Shown here piece after piece: positions 36,125 to 45,462 of a stretch of DNA of 64,000 bases. Each line of letters begins with the position of its first letter. Position 1 is the first letter of the stretch. The translations under genes were made by a program, and so were the position numbers. Below the pieces are notes generated by a model. It did no database searches. It was given only the letters and a program-made list of their open reading frames with translations, and was not told the origin of the DNA. This stretch comes from an uncultured Alkaliphilus sp. (lineage in GTDB: Bacteria > Bacillota > Clostridia > Peptostreptococcales > Natronincolaceae): positions 1 through 64,000 of the forward strand of contig CALJEQ010000015.1 of assembly GCA_938074565.1 (NCBI GenBank), in the 5' to 3' direction.

Positions 36125-36869
36125 CAATGTCACTTCCTTTCCTTTGTGACACTTTTATTTCATATTCATTATTCTCAACAGCCCTTTTAATTTCTTTATA
36201 TTCTTCATCCCTTATAGGGTCAAACTTAATATAGTCCCCTGCTGAAAAAAGTACCGCAGGTCTCCTTTTTGGATCGAATAAGTCTATTGGTGTACGTCCA
36301 ATTAACTGCCATCCACCAGGGCTTTCTATTGGATATATGCCCGTTTGGTTCCCCGCTATCCCTACAGAACCAGCAGGAATTTTTTGCCTGGGCACTAATA
36401 ATCTTGGTGTGGCAATACCTTCATTCATTCCACCTAAATAGGGAAACCCAGGGGTAAAGCCAATCATATAAATAAGATATTCCATTGAAGAATGTATATT
36501 AATGACTTCCTCCACTGATAGTTGATTATGTTCAGCCACAGTTACAATATCCTCTCCATAAACACCCCCATAAACAACGGGTACATGAATAATTTTTGCA
36601 AGTGGTAGAGGTGTATCTATTAGTTGATTCATTAAACCCTTTAGTTTTGTAACTAAATCAACATAAGTGGTCTTTAGAGGATCGTAGATTACTAAAACAG
36701 AAGTATATGCAGGAATCATTTCTATAATTTCACTAAAATCAACAGTAGAAGTATTAATAATATGTGTCAAACCTCTAACTTTCTTATTAACGGACTCTGA
36801 AATTTCCCTTCCAACATGGCAAATAATGCCGTTGTCACCAGCAGAAAAAAATTTATATTCATCCTTCAT
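36117..36869 (-). CDS. pxpB: 5-oxoprolinase subunit B
   Basis: 250 aa of the KipI/PxpB family: 'IHVPVVYGGVYGEDI', 'YLIYMIGFTPGFPYLGGMNE', 'PRLLVPRQKIPAGSVGIAGNQTGIYPIESPGGWQLIGRTP'. It pairs with PxpC (cyclophilin-like folds). SD AGGAGGT before the ATG; 10 bp after pxpA. Confidence 0.94.
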   Translation of the reverse strand: MKDEYKFFSAGDNGIICHVGREISESVNKKVRGLTHIINTSTVDFSEIIEMIPAYTSVLVIYDPLKTTYVDLVTKLKGLMNQLIDTPLPLAKIIHVPVVYGGVYGEDIVTVAEHNQLSVEEVINIHSSMEYLIYMIGFTPGFPYLGGMNEGIATPRLLVPRQKIPAGSVGIAGNQTGIYPIESPGGWQLIGRTPIDLFDPKRRPAVLFSAGDYIKFDPIRDEEYKEIKRAVENNEYEIKVSQRKGSDIDV

Positions 36870-36879
36870 AGAAGACCTC

Positions 36880-37653
36880 CTAAAGTAACTTCCCCATTGA
36901 TTTTACAGTTATTCCATTGACTTGTAACTGTCCCCTTAGTTTGATGGCAAAAACCAATGCTTCTGGATTATCACCATGAATACATATGGTATCAGCATTA
37001 ATTTTCAACTGTTCACCCGTCACAGATACTATACTTTTTTCTTTAATCATTTTCACTACCCTTTCAACACAAAAGTTAGTGTCATGTATTAATGCATTTG
37101 GTTGGTTACGGGAAACTAGCGTACCGTCACTGTTATAATTACGATCAGCAAATACCTCCTCCACCACAGGTAATCCCACATCTTTAGCAGCCTTAATCAT
37201 CATTGAATTTGCCAGCCCTACAAAATAAAGGCTATTATCCACATTATAAATGGCTTCCACCATACCTCTACTTAATGAGTAATCTTTAGATGCCATATTA
37301 TATAAAGCTCCGTGGGGTTTTACATGTTGTAACTTACCCCCGTATGCCTTTACAAAGCCATTTAAAGCCCCAACTTGATAAATGATATAAGCCTTAATTT
37401 CCTCTATTGATACTTGCATATTCCTTCTACCAAACCCCATTAAGTCTGGAAACCCAGGATGAGCACCAATTGCCACACCTTTTTCAACAGCCAACTTAAC
37501 TGTCTTACCCATCACCACAGGGTCGCCAGCATGAAAACCACAAGCAATATTTGCCGAAGTAACATGTTCTAGTATATCTTCATCATTTCCTATTTTATAT
37601 TCACCAAAACTTTCCCCTAAATCACAGTTGAAATCAACTACATACATACCCAT
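36880..37653 (-). CDS. pxpA: 5-oxoprolinase subunit A
   Basis: 257 aa, LamB/YcsF family: VDFNCDLGESFGEYKIGND (6-24), ANIACGFHAGDP, 'GAHPGFPDLMGFGRR', 'VKPHGALYN'. SD AGAGGTG lies 2 nt from the first ATG and about 9 nt from a second ATG (37647), so the true start may be two codons later. It forms the ATP-dependent 5-oxoprolinase with PxpB and PxpC. It follows the two D-glutamate cyclase genes, which would supply its substrate. Confidence 0.95.
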   Translation of the reverse strand: MGMYVVDFNCDLGESFGEYKIGNDEDILEHVTSANIACGFHAGDPVVMGKTVKLAVEKGVAIGAHPGFPDLMGFGRRNMQVSIEEIKAYIIYQVGALNGFVKAYGGKLQHVKPHGALYNMASKDYSLSRGMVEAIYNVDNSLYFVGLANSMMIKAAKDVGLPVVEEVFADRNYNSDGTLVSRNQPNALIHDTNFCVERVVKMIKEKSIVSVTGEQLKINADTICIHGDNPEALVFAIKLRGQLQVNGITVKSMGKLL

Positions 37654-37686
37654 TTCACCTCTTAGTCAATTAGTTTAAAAACTATA

Positions 37687-38565
37687 TTATCCATTTTGAA
37701 TATGTTCAATAATGATTTCATGGAGCTTAACCAATATACTCAAGTTTTCCTCTAAACTTAGTCCATCAACTGTACATTCAGGTTTTTTACTACAACCGTC
37801 TACTGCGCCAACTTCCACCATCTCCTGTAGCATTTTGATTTCTTCCTCAGTTCCATGCAACAATACCTCGGACGTTAAAATGGATAAAGCAGCTACAATT
37901 CCATGCCCTCCCCAATTAGATACACCAGCGATAATTAGATTGTCTGCAACTGTTTCAGCACAGATTTTTTCACCGTACTTAACATTTTCTATTATAAATG
38001 GAGTAATTTTTCCCATCCCCATTTCATTTCCTCCATCACCAATTGCAATCGTTTTCATCCCTTTTTTTTCAGCTTCCCAAAACAACGAATCGGTATTAGG
38101 AATAATGTCACTAAGGTCTTCACCCCTCATGGAATAACATTTTCCATTCTTAGCTCTACCAGGTCTTTCCAGTGCCACTACATGGGAAGGTTTATATTTA
38201 TCTATTATTCTACAACAAAATGCCTCAGCATCAGCATAAGGCACTATTTCAATTTTAATATCTATATTTAATATACGACAACACGCTATAATTAATTCTT
38301 TTGAATACTCATCTGTAACGACTATAACTTCTTTACCAATTTTTAACAGTCCATTTACTAAAGAAACAGCTCCTATAGGACCATCAGTTTCACCAATCAT
38401 TGCATCTTTAATACAAAAACCCGTCACCACCATTACAGTTGTGGCTTGATAAAGTTCTTCTACTGCTTCTTGAAAGTCGCCTGTTTGTAGATTTTTGCCT
38501 AATCCTCTACAGCCCACATCAACTCCAATTAGATTTTCTATGCTGGTGAAATAATTGGTTTTCAT
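37687..38565 (-). CDS. D-glutamate cyclase C-terminal-type protein (DUF4392)
   Basis: 292 aa from ATG 38565, which overlaps the upstream stop (ATGA); a longer frame from 38685 would overlap the upstream gene by 124 bp and has no SD. DUF4392/GLUCM-like domain: [20 protein letters not shown] near residue 50, '[22 protein letters not shown]', '[13 protein letters not shown]'. This is the family fused to DUF1445 in the mitochondrial D-glutamate cyclase DGLUCY. Here the two halves are neighbouring genes. Likely role: conversion of D-glutamate to 5-oxo-D-proline, upstream of PxpABC. Confidence 0.87.
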   Translation of the reverse strand: MKTNYFTSIENLIGVDVGCRGLGKNLQTGDFQEAVEELYQATTVMVVTGFCIKDAMIGETDGPIGAVSLVNGLLKIGKEVIVVTDEYSKELIIACCRILNIDIKIEIVPYADAEAFCCRIIDKYKPSHVVALERPGRAKNGKCYSMRGEDLSDIIPNTDSLFWEAEKKGMKTIAIGDGGNEMGMGKITPFIIENVKYGEKICAETVADNLIIAGVSNWGGHGIVAALSILTSEVLLHGTEEEIKMLQEMVEVGAVDGCSKKPECTVDGLSLEENLSILVKLHEIIIEHIQNG

Positions 38566-39338
38566 ATTCCCATCAGCTCCTCGTCTTTTATATCTGTAAT
38601 AAACATATGTCCTGGTGCATGGGTAATGACAATTTCTGGTTTTATCCTCATTATTGCCGCTTGAGGAGTAACCCCACAAGCCCAAAATACAGGTACTTCA
38701 CCAGTTTTTATGGTAACAGCATCACCAAAGTCTGGTTCATTAATATTGCTGATTCCAATGTCTTCAGGGTTACTAAAATGAATTGGTGCACCATGCACTT
38801 TAGGAAATTTCGAGGTAATTTCAATAGCTTTATTTACCAACCCTCTTGGAATAGGCCTCATACTTACCACCATTGGGCCATTAAATATACCAGCAGGAAT
38901 ACATTCAATATTTGTAATGTACATGGGTACATTTTTATTTTCTTCAATATGACGAACAGGAATTCCTGCCTTTAACAATGCATTTTCAAAGGTAAAACTA
39001 CACCCCAACAGAAAAGAAACCATATCTTTGGACCAATATTCTAATATGTCATCCACTTCTTTTTCCAAATGACCTTCTCTATAAATACGATATTTGGGAA
39101 TGTCCCTTCGTATATCTGCTGTAGGGGCTGTAAGAATTGGATTATAATCTCCATTTTCACATACATCTAATATTGGACAAGATTTAGGGTTCCTTTGACA
39201 AAACAAAAAGAAATCAAAGGCATAACGTCTAGGTAATACAACTAAGTTTGCTTGGGTATATCCTAGTGCTAAAGATGGTGTAGGTCCTCTCCAATTACCA
39301 ATTCTAATCTCATGTCTAGCTGATTTTCCAGAGTTCAA
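38562..39338 (-). CDS. D-glutamate cyclase family protein (DUF1445/YcsI)
   Basis: 258 aa, YcsI/DUF1445 family: '[19 protein letters not shown]', '[21 protein letters not shown]', '[25 protein letters not shown]', '[14 protein letters not shown]', '[12 protein letters not shown]'. The TTG start has SD AAGGAGGA 7 nt upstream. It is the first gene of the operon and overlaps the DUF4392 gene by 4 bp, as expected for partners of one activity. The family was formerly annotated as a hydro-lyase. Confidence 0.9.
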   Translation of the reverse strand: MNSGKSARHEIRIGNWRGPTPSLALGYTQANLVVLPRRYAFDFFLFCQRNPKSCPILDVCENGDYNPILTAPTADIRRDIPKYRIYREGHLEKEVDDILEYWSKDMVSFLLGCSFTFENALLKAGIPVRHIEENKNVPMYITNIECIPAGIFNGPMVVSMRPIPRGLVNKAIEITSKFPKVHGAPIHFSNPEDIGISNINEPDFGDAVTIKTGEVPVFWACGVTPQAAIMRIKPEIVITHAPGHMFITDIKDEELMGI

Positions 39339-39930
39339 GTACAGTTCCTCCTTCGGTTATCCAAATTAATCTTCTTAGTTAAGTACTCTTAATTAAATAT
39401 TTTTATTTAAATATTCTTAATTAAATATTCAACAACTATTGTCATAGTCCTTCAAAAAGTTTATATTATAATTAAATACATGTTATATTTTTACTTCAAA
39501 ATAAGATTTTAAATATAAATTGTAAAATTAATTAAATTACTTTTTGATGTATGCATAGTCAGTTAAATTACAAATTAAGTATTATAATTTACTGTTAAAT
39601 GTGATTTTTTATGTAGTATTCTGTAGTTTTCTAATAGTTGTATTATATAAATGTAATTATAGTTTTTTAATCAATATCAGTTTTTTATTCAAATTTCAAG
39701 GCTTATATGCAATTCATTTCAAATGTATTAATTATTAAGGTTTTTTAATATTTTCAATAACTGTTATAAACTGCAATATAACCTTCATTTCATAAACATT
39801 ATGAAGCTTTTTATTTCAAAAGTCAATGTATAAAAATTAATTATCTTAACACATTAAAGGAATATTTCAGTCTACATTATATATTCCCGAAGTGTTATAT
39901 AAAAAACAAAATAATAAAGGGGGAAAAACA
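39339..39930. other. divergent intergenic region
   Basis: About 590 bp between the D-glutamate cyclase operon and the TRAP transporter operon. It is very AT-rich, with a direct repeat TTAATTAAATATT at about 39390 and 39418. It should hold both promoters, but no clear consensus pair could be chosen. No gene is seen. Confidence 0.6.
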
Positions 39931-40908
39931 ATGAATAAAAAACTTTTGGCTTTAATCGTTGTTGCTTTAATGGTAATGACAGTTTTTGCTGGTTGTTCAA
40001 AAGATGCAACTAGTAAAGGAGGAACTACTTTTATCTCCATCGCCACTGGTGGGACAGCTGGTACTTACTTCCCATTAGGCGGTGCCTTTGCAAAGATTTT
40101 TAACGATAATGTAGATGGAGTAACTGCAAATGCTCAATCCACTGGTGCTTCTGTAGAAAACATTGGTTTAGTAGGTAAAAGTGAAGCTGAATTAGCCTTC
40201 GTTCAAAATGACATCACTTACTACGCTTATAACGGAACAGAGATATTTGAAGGAAAAGATAAAATTACAAATGTAAGGGGTATGGCTATGCTTTATCCTG
40301 AATTAGTTCAAATTGTTGCTTTAAAAGACTCTGGAATTAATTCTGTTGAAGATTTAAAAGGTAAAAAAGTTGCCATCGGTGCTCCTGGTTCTGGAACAGA
40401 AGCTAATGCAAGACAAATTCTTGCTGCCCATGGTGTAAGTTATGATGATCTAGGAAAAGCAGATTTCCTTTCATTTGGAGAAGCTGCTGACCAATTAAAG
40501 AACAAACAGTTAGATGCTGCTTTTGTAACAGCTGGTCTTCCTACATCTGCTATTACTGAAATCTCTCAAACAACAGACATCGTTATCGTTTCAATTTCTT
40601 CACAAAAAATTGCTGAATTAATTAATTTATACCCATTCTATACAGAGGTAACTATTCCTGCTGGAACTTACAAGGAACAAAACGAACCTGTAACTACAGC
40701 TGCTGTAATGGCTATGCTAGTAGTAAATAAAGATGTAAAAGATGATCTTGTATACGAATTAACTAAATCTATTTTCGAAAACAGACAGGTAATTATCGAT
40801 ACCCACAGTCGTGGTAACGATATTACATTAGATACTGCTCTACAAGGAATGCCAATTGAGGTACATCCTGGAGCACAAAAATATTATGATGAAAAGGGTG
40901 TAAAATAA
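39931..40908 (+). CDS. TAXI-family TRAP transporter solute-binding lipoprotein
   Basis: 325 aa from ATG 39931 (SD AAAGGGGG); an in-frame GTG at 39892 has no SD. Signal peptide with lipobox VFAGC (Cys22). The mature part is TAXI: 'ISIATGGTAGTYFPLGGAFAKI', 'LVGKSEAELAFVQNDI', 'GSGTEANARQILAAHG'. TAXI proteins bind glutamate-like or other carboxylates for a fused TRAP permease. First gene of a three-gene operon, divergent from the D-glutamate cyclase/5-oxoprolinase genes. Confidence 0.93.
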   Translation: MNKKLLALIVVALMVMTVFAGCSKDATSKGGTTFISIATGGTAGTYFPLGGAFAKIFNDNVDGVTANAQSTGASVENIGLVGKSEAELAFVQNDITYYAYNGTEIFEGKDKITNVRGMAMLYPELVQIVALKDSGINSVEDLKGKKVAIGAPGSGTEANARQILAAHGVSYDDLGKADFLSFGEAADQLKNKQLDAAFVTAGLPTSAITEISQTTDIVIVSISSQKIAELINLYPFYTEVTIPAGTYKEQNEPVTTAAVMAMLVVNKDVKDDLVYELTKSIFENRQVIIDTHSRGNDITLDTALQGMPIEVHPGAQKYYDEKGVK

Positions 40909-40915
40909 ACACTTT

Positions 40916-40963
40916 GAGGAGGGTTAAGGTATTGGACTAAGTCCAATACCTTATTCAATCATG
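40916..40963 (+). promoter_or_regulatory. SD site separated from its start codon by a perfect hairpin
   Basis: GAGGAGGG (40916-40923) is followed by the perfect palindrome AAGGTATTGGACT-A-AGTCCAATACCTT (40926-40952), then 8 nt, then the ATG of the DUF1850 gene (40961). No other SD is nearer. If the hairpin folds, SD and ATG end up about 11 nt apart. It may also lower permease output relative to the binding protein. Confidence 0.6.
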
Positions 40964-41497
40964 ATAACTAGGAATAAAATTAACACTAAAATAATAATTA
41001 CTTGTTTCTTTATTATTTTAATTTTACTACTTTACCCAGTCCGCCATTTGGAAGCTTCCTTATATAATACAAATACAATTTTGGAAAGATGGATCATTGG
41101 AGATGCAGAAGGATTTACAATTAGGTTTATTCATTCTGTCATGCTTACTCCTGTATATGAAACTTACACTTTCAATGTTGAAAATGAAATTATTCTAACT
41201 GAAACGATATTTTCTTCATATGGTGCTGGTAATCCGGAAAATACGCCCTATAATTTTGAAATTACTGAAAAGGGATTTAGAATATACAATATTAATAAAA
41301 GTTTCAATGACCTTGTTTATAGAACGGGTGCAACCATAGCTAACCATACTATTATCTTTAACGATAATGAAGTCCCTTTTTTAGCATTTTCATCACCTGC
41401 TTCAGCAGTACAGTTTAAAGTCAGAACTAAAACAAGCATACAATTTATCAGCGAGGAGGTATTATTATGGCTTCAAAAAACACTAATAAAAATTTGA
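40961..41497 (+). CDS. DUF1850 accessory protein of the TAXI-TRAP system
   Basis: 178 aa. One N-terminal membrane segment (11-26), then an extracytoplasmic DUF1850 domain with 'FTIRFIHSVMLTPVYETYTF' and 'YGAGNP'. This family is usually encoded between the TAXI binding protein and the fused permease, as here; its exact function is unknown. The start is uncommon in having its SD on the far side of a hairpin. The 3' end overlaps the permease gene by 31 bp. Confidence 0.85.
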   Translation: MITRNKINTKIIITCFFIILILLLYPVRHLEASLYNTNTILERWIIGDAEGFTIRFIHSVMLTPVYETYTFNVENEIILTETIFSSYGAGNPENTPYNFEITEKGFRIYNINKSFNDLVYRTGATIANHTIIFNDNEVPFLAFSSPASAVQFKVRTKTSIQFISEEVLLWLQKTLIKI

Positions 41498-43512
41498 AAA
41501 ACCAAGAAATAAGTATTACTAATGAAGATGTAGATGTAAATGAGCTTTTAGAAGAATTTGATAAAGAAGCTGCCGCCGCTAGAAAACCAGTAGGTATTAT
41601 GGGGATCATTATTAGCATATTGGCTATTGCAATGTCTTCCTTCCATCTTTATACCGCTGCCTTTGGTACTTTATTATCAGTAAGACAACGTTCTCTACAC
41701 TTAATTTTTGCCTTTACTTTAGGATTTTTATTGTACCCTGCCACTAAAAAAAGTAGCAAAAATAAAATATCTATTTTAGATTATTTATTCGCAGCTTTAT
41801 CGATAGGTGTCTTTGGTTATCTATTTATTAACTTCAAGTCCATAGCTCTACGGGGTGGAAATGTTGAAGGTTTAGATGTTATTTTAGGTCTATTGGCAAT
41901 TGCCATTACTTTAGAAGTTACAAGAAGAGTTGTTGGACCTGAATTACCAATTGTAGCACTATTGTTTCTTGTTTACGCAAAGTTTGGTCCATATATGCCT
42001 GGAATATTAGCCCATAGAGGTTTCTCCTATGAAAGAATTGTCAGTCATATGTACCTAACAACAGAAGGTATTCTTGGTATACCAGTGGGTGTATCCGCCA
42101 CCTTTGTTTTCATGTTTATTCTTTTTGGGGCATTTTTAGATAAAACAGGTGTAGGTAAATTCTTTATAGACTTAGCCTATAGTTTAACTGGACATCTTAA
42201 AAGTGGGCCTGCCATGACGGCTGTTGTTGCCAGTGGCTTTATGGGTTCTATCTCTGGAAGTTCTGTAGCCAATACAGTTACAACTGGAGCTTTCACTATT
42301 CCATTAATGAAAAAAATTGGTTACAAACCTCATTTTGCCGGAGCAGTTGAAGCAGCTTCATCAACTGGAGGTCAAATTATGCCCCCCGTTATGGGAGCCG
42401 CTGCCTTTATTATGGCAGAATTCACTGGTATTCCTTACTTGAAAATTATTGCCGCAGCTGCCATCCCTGCTTTCCTTTACTATTTTGCTGTAGCAACTAT
42501 GGTTCATTTAGAAGCTTCTAAGTTAGGTTTGAAAGGTATTCCAAAGGATCAATTGCCTAAATTAGGTAAGTTAATTATTTCAAAAGGATACTTGTTTATT
42601 CCTTTAATCTTTATTGTATTCATGCTAGTTCAAGGCTTTACTCCATTATTTGCAGCCTACTATTCAATTGTTGTTTCAATTGTTATAGCAGTATTAGGCA
42701 GTGTTTTTTATTACATTAAAACTAAACAATTTAACTTTACCTATAAGGATTTTTTAAGTGCATTAGAACAAGGTGCTAAAGGTGCAATTGGTGTTGCCTG
42801 TGCCTGTGCTTGTGCGGGAATGATTGTTGGAGTTGTTACTTTGACAGGTTTAGGTTTGAGATTTGCCGAGTTGATTGTAACTTTTGCGCAAGGAAAGTTA
42901 ATATTAACTTTAATCTTTACAATGATGGCATCTATTATTTTAGGAATGGGGCTACCTACAACTGCTAAGTATATCGTATTAGCAACAATGGCTGTACCTG
43001 CATTAATAAAACTAGATGTAAATTTAATGTCTGCCCATTTATTCATTCTATATTTTGGTGTAATTGCTGACATTACGCCTCCAGTAGCTTTAGCGGCTTA
43101 TGCAGGAGCAGGTATTGCTGGAGCAAACGCCATGAAGACAGGTTTTCAAGCCGTAAAACTTGCCTTGGCAGCTTTTTTAGTCCCCTACATCTTTGCTTAT
43201 AACTCTGAATTAATTTTAGTAAAAGAAGTAGTGGATAATAACGTAGTTTTCGTACCATTCTTTACTGCTATTCCTGTAATCATTTCTGCTGTATTAGGTA
43301 TCCTTTGCTTAGCTTGTACAGTTATGAACTATATGATTACTAAAAATAAAGTTTATGAATCTGCATTGTTATTTGCTGCATCCATAACCCTGCTAAGCCC
43401 AGGTCTATATACCGATGTATTTGGATTTGCAGTATTGGTTACAGTGTACTTTTTACAAAAAGCAAGAATCAAAAAAACTTCAACCAACAACAATGTAAGT
43501 GTTTCTGCATAA
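41467..43512 (+). CDS. TRAP transporter fused permease (4TM/12TM)
   Basis: 681 aa with the small (DctQ-like) and large (DctM-like) TRAP subunits in one chain. A soluble acidic N-terminus (1-40) is followed by many helices. The DctM part has 'SGSSVANTVTTGAFTIPLMKKIGY', 'EAASSTGGQIMPPVMGAAAFIMAEFTGIPY' and 'GMGLPTTAKYIVLA'. It uses ion gradients, commonly sodium, together with the TAXI lipoprotein. SD GAGGAGG 8 nt before the ATG, inside the DUF1850 gene. Its neighbours suggest a glutamate-family substrate, which is inference. Confidence 0.94.
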   Translation: MASKNTNKNLKNQEISITNEDVDVNELLEEFDKEAAAARKPVGIMGIIISILAIAMSSFHLYTAAFGTLLSVRQRSLHLIFAFTLGFLLYPATKKSSKNKISILDYLFAALSIGVFGYLFINFKSIALRGGNVEGLDVILGLLAIAITLEVTRRVVGPELPIVALLFLVYAKFGPYMPGILAHRGFSYERIVSHMYLTTEGILGIPVGVSATFVFMFILFGAFLDKTGVGKFFIDLAYSLTGHLKSGPAMTAVVASGFMGSISGSSVANTVTTGAFTIPLMKKIGYKPHFAGAVEAASSTGGQIMPPVMGAAAFIMAEFTGIPYLKIIAAAAIPAFLYYFAVATMVHLEASKLGLKGIPKDQLPKLGKLIISKGYLFIPLIFIVFMLVQGFTPLFAAYYSIVVSIVIAVLGSVFYYIKTKQFNFTYKDFLSALEQGAKGAIGVACACACAGMIVGVVTLTGLGLRFAELIVTFAQGKLILTLIFTMMASIILGMGLPTTAKYIVLATMAVPALIKLDVNLMSAHLFILYFGVIADITPPVALAAYAGAGIAGANAMKTGFQAVKLALAAFLVPYIFAYNSELILVKEVVDNNVVFVPFFTAIPVIISAVLGILCLACTVMNYMITKNKVYESALLFAASITLLSPGLYTDVFGFAVLVTVYFLQKARIKKTSTNNNVSVSA

Positions 43513-43515
43513 AGC

Positions 43516-43554
43516 AAAACTGGAGTTTAATATACTTAGACTCCAGTTTTTTTA
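43516..43554 (+). terminator. terminator of the TRAP operon
   Basis: AACTGGAGT...ACTCCAGTT followed by TTTTTTT, starting right after the permease stop. The converging fdhD gene ends 64 bp further on. Confidence 0.88.
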
Positions 43555-43617
43555 TGGGCTTAATTATTTTACAAGTTTTTTTAATCTAGTTTAGTACAAA
43601 CTATATACTTACTGTTA

Positions 43618-44358
43618 TTATTCTATAATAATTCTTTCATGATGAGTATATATGATTGGTTCCTTTGATGCTATACGCCCCACTATGGTTACTCCCAATG
43701 CCTCTGCCAGTTCGATAGCCAAACTAGTAGGAATACTTCTAGAAGTCACGATAGGAACATTACATGCAATTGCCTTCAACACCATATCCGATGAAAGACG
43801 ACCTGTTGTAAGGACAATAGTCTCGGTAAAGTTGACATTAAATAACAAACCTGCCCCTACTATTTTATCAACTGCATTGTGTCTACCAATATCTTCCTTA
43901 AGAGTAATAAGATCCTCCCCATCTGACAACGCAGCACAATGTATCCCTCCCATTTCTTTATACTTTTCTGCCCCTTGAAACATCTTTATTGCTAGTTCTT
44001 TTAACTTATTAAGTTGAATTTTCAACTGTGTTTCAATGGGTTTTCTTTTAAGAAATGTATCAGAAATTACAGTTCCACTGCCACAACCACTGGTCAATAC
44101 CCCGCCTAAACCAAACTGTTCTGTATCGAGCATTTGTTTCGTTGTTACAACTACTTTACGAATATCTTCCAATATACCAATATCTTTAACATCATCCATA
44201 GAATTAATTAACCCTTTAGCATACATATAACCTATAGATAATATTTTTAAGCTTTCTGGTGTACACATAAAAGTTACCAACTTACGTCCATTTACAATTA
44301 AATCGACAGGTGCTTCTTCACAGACATTAATTTTACTATTAAGTATTTTCTCGACCAT
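43618..44358 (-). CDS. fdhD: formate dehydrogenase accessory sulfurtransferase FdhD
   Basis: 246 aa. FdhD family: 'MCTPESLKILSIGYMYAKGLI', 'LTSGCGSGT' with the Cys-containing loop, 'GGIHCAALSDGEDLITLKEDIGRHNAVDKIVGAGL' and 'GRLSSDMVLKAI'. It passes sulfur from a cysteine desulfurase to the molybdenum or tungsten cofactor of formate dehydrogenase. No formate dehydrogenase gene is in the window. SD GGGGG before the ATG. Confidence 0.94.
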   Translation of the reverse strand: MVEKILNSKINVCEEAPVDLIVNGRKLVTFMCTPESLKILSIGYMYAKGLINSMDDVKDIGILEDIRKVVVTTKQMLDTEQFGLGGVLTSGCGSGTVISDTFLKRKPIETQLKIQLNKLKELAIKMFQGAEKYKEMGGIHCAALSDGEDLITLKEDIGRHNAVDKIVGAGLLFNVNFTETIVLTTGRLSSDMVLKAIACNVPIVTSRSIPTSLAIELAEALGVTIVGRIASKEPIIYTHHERIIIE

Positions 44359-44489
44359 CCTATTACCCCCTAAACTATGGCGTGATATTATTACAACGTA
44401 TCATAACTTTTTTTAAATCTATCATACTATTCTATCAATTGTCAAATAGCATTTACATTAATAAATTCCTTCATATTTAAGGCACAATA

Positions 44490-44535
44490 AAAGTCAGCCC
44501 CGCTGGCGTATCGAAATACTTAAGGGTGCTGACTT
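44490..44535. repeat. dispersed hairpin element (copy 2)
   Basis: AAAGTCAGCCCC...AAGGGTGCTGACTTT forms a stem with CGTATCGAAATAC in the loop. It shares the layout TCAGCC, CGTAT, AATAC, TAA, GGTGCTGA, TTT with the hairpin at 14453-14502. Both copies are intergenic and followed within ~60 bp by AGTAACATAT. It may end transcription of fdhD's neighbour on either strand. Confidence 0.65.
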
Positions 44536-44565
44536 TCATCAGTAACATATAAGATGGGTTTTTTA

Positions 44566-45462
44566 TCAGTCTTGAATGATATTTAGCTTACCAATTCCCA
44601 TGTTAATCTTTACATCAATTCTATATTCTGCTTCATTGTAATTGGGAGAATAATAATAATTTCCTCTTTTTACCCAGCCTAAGTCAATAAAATTAGTCTT
44701 ACTAACTAATCCATTAGTTTCCATTTTAACACCAGTTGATTCCATCAGGTATACATCTAAATTACCTACCCCTGTATTTATCTCAACAGTACCTTCGGGA
44801 TATTTATCTCCCAGATAAAGGGATATATCTCCTGCACCTAATTTTAATTTTAAATCTCTAATTTGAAGTTCCCTTAAATCGATTTCTCCAGACCCAGCAC
44901 CTATGGTTGTGTCTAAACTCCAAACTACATCTTTATTAAGGTTAAAATAGTAAGAATGATTGCCGTCATTAATATTTATTAAATTTAAATGCTTTATCGG
45001 CTCTAATTTTATTGTAGTATGTTTATGACCATTACTAAAAAACTGTTCTTGTCTCATATTTCGCATATCATAATTTGTTTCAAATAATTCTACATCAGCA
45101 GAATTCATATTAAATTTTATGCCACCTAAAGTCATTTTTAGTTCTGCCGAAACGGTTTCTTCTGCTCTTTCTATTGACTTATTAATAAATTCAGTAGGAG
45201 AATTAATTACTTTACTTCCATCGTAATAAAAACTATATCCTATGATAACACTGAAAAATAAAATCCAAGAGATAATACTGACAATAGGATGACGTTTAAA
45301 CATAATTTTGACACCTATTACAATAATTATTAGTGGCCAAAAATCTATTAACGCACCTACAGCCCACCAGCTAATCATTCCTATATTTACTAATAACACA
45401 AGTAATCCTATACCAATAAAGAAAATTCCTGTCTCTATCCTTTCTCTATTCAAAAGGATCAC
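44566..45462 (-). CDS. LiaF-like membrane protein (DUF5668 / toastrack type)
   Basis: Up to 298 aa; TTG at 45453 fits the SD GGAAGGAA better than GTG at 45462 and would give 295 aa. Three or four N-terminal helices (about 10-95), then a beta-rich repeat domain ('LKLGAGDISLYLG', 'VEINTGVGNLDVYL', 'INMGIGKLNIIQD') as in LiaF/VraT and bacterial adhesin-like toastrack folds. Family role: sensing or damping of cell-envelope stress. It overlaps the PspC-type gene upstream and closes the PspC/LiaF cluster. Confidence 0.85.
   Translation of the reverse strand: MILLNRERIETGIFFIGIGLLVLLVNIGMISWWAVGALIDFWPLIIIVIGVKIMFKRHPIVSIISWILFFSVIIGYSFYYDGSKVINSPTEFINKSIERAEETVSAELKMTLGGIKFNMNSADVELFETNYDMRNMRQEQFFSNGHKHTTIKLEPIKHLNLININDGNHSYYFNLNKDVVWSLDTTIGAGSGEIDLRELQIRDLKLKLGAGDISLYLGDKYPEGTVEINTGVGNLDVYLMESTGVKMETNGLVSKTNFIDLGWVKRGNYYYSPNYNEAEYRIDVKINMGIGKLNIIQD

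Noticed and set aside
38566-38685. Longer start for the DUF4392 gene
   Set aside because: It overlaps the DUF1445 gene by 124 bp, has no SD and adds non-conserved residues; ATG 38565 overlaps the stop by 4 bp.
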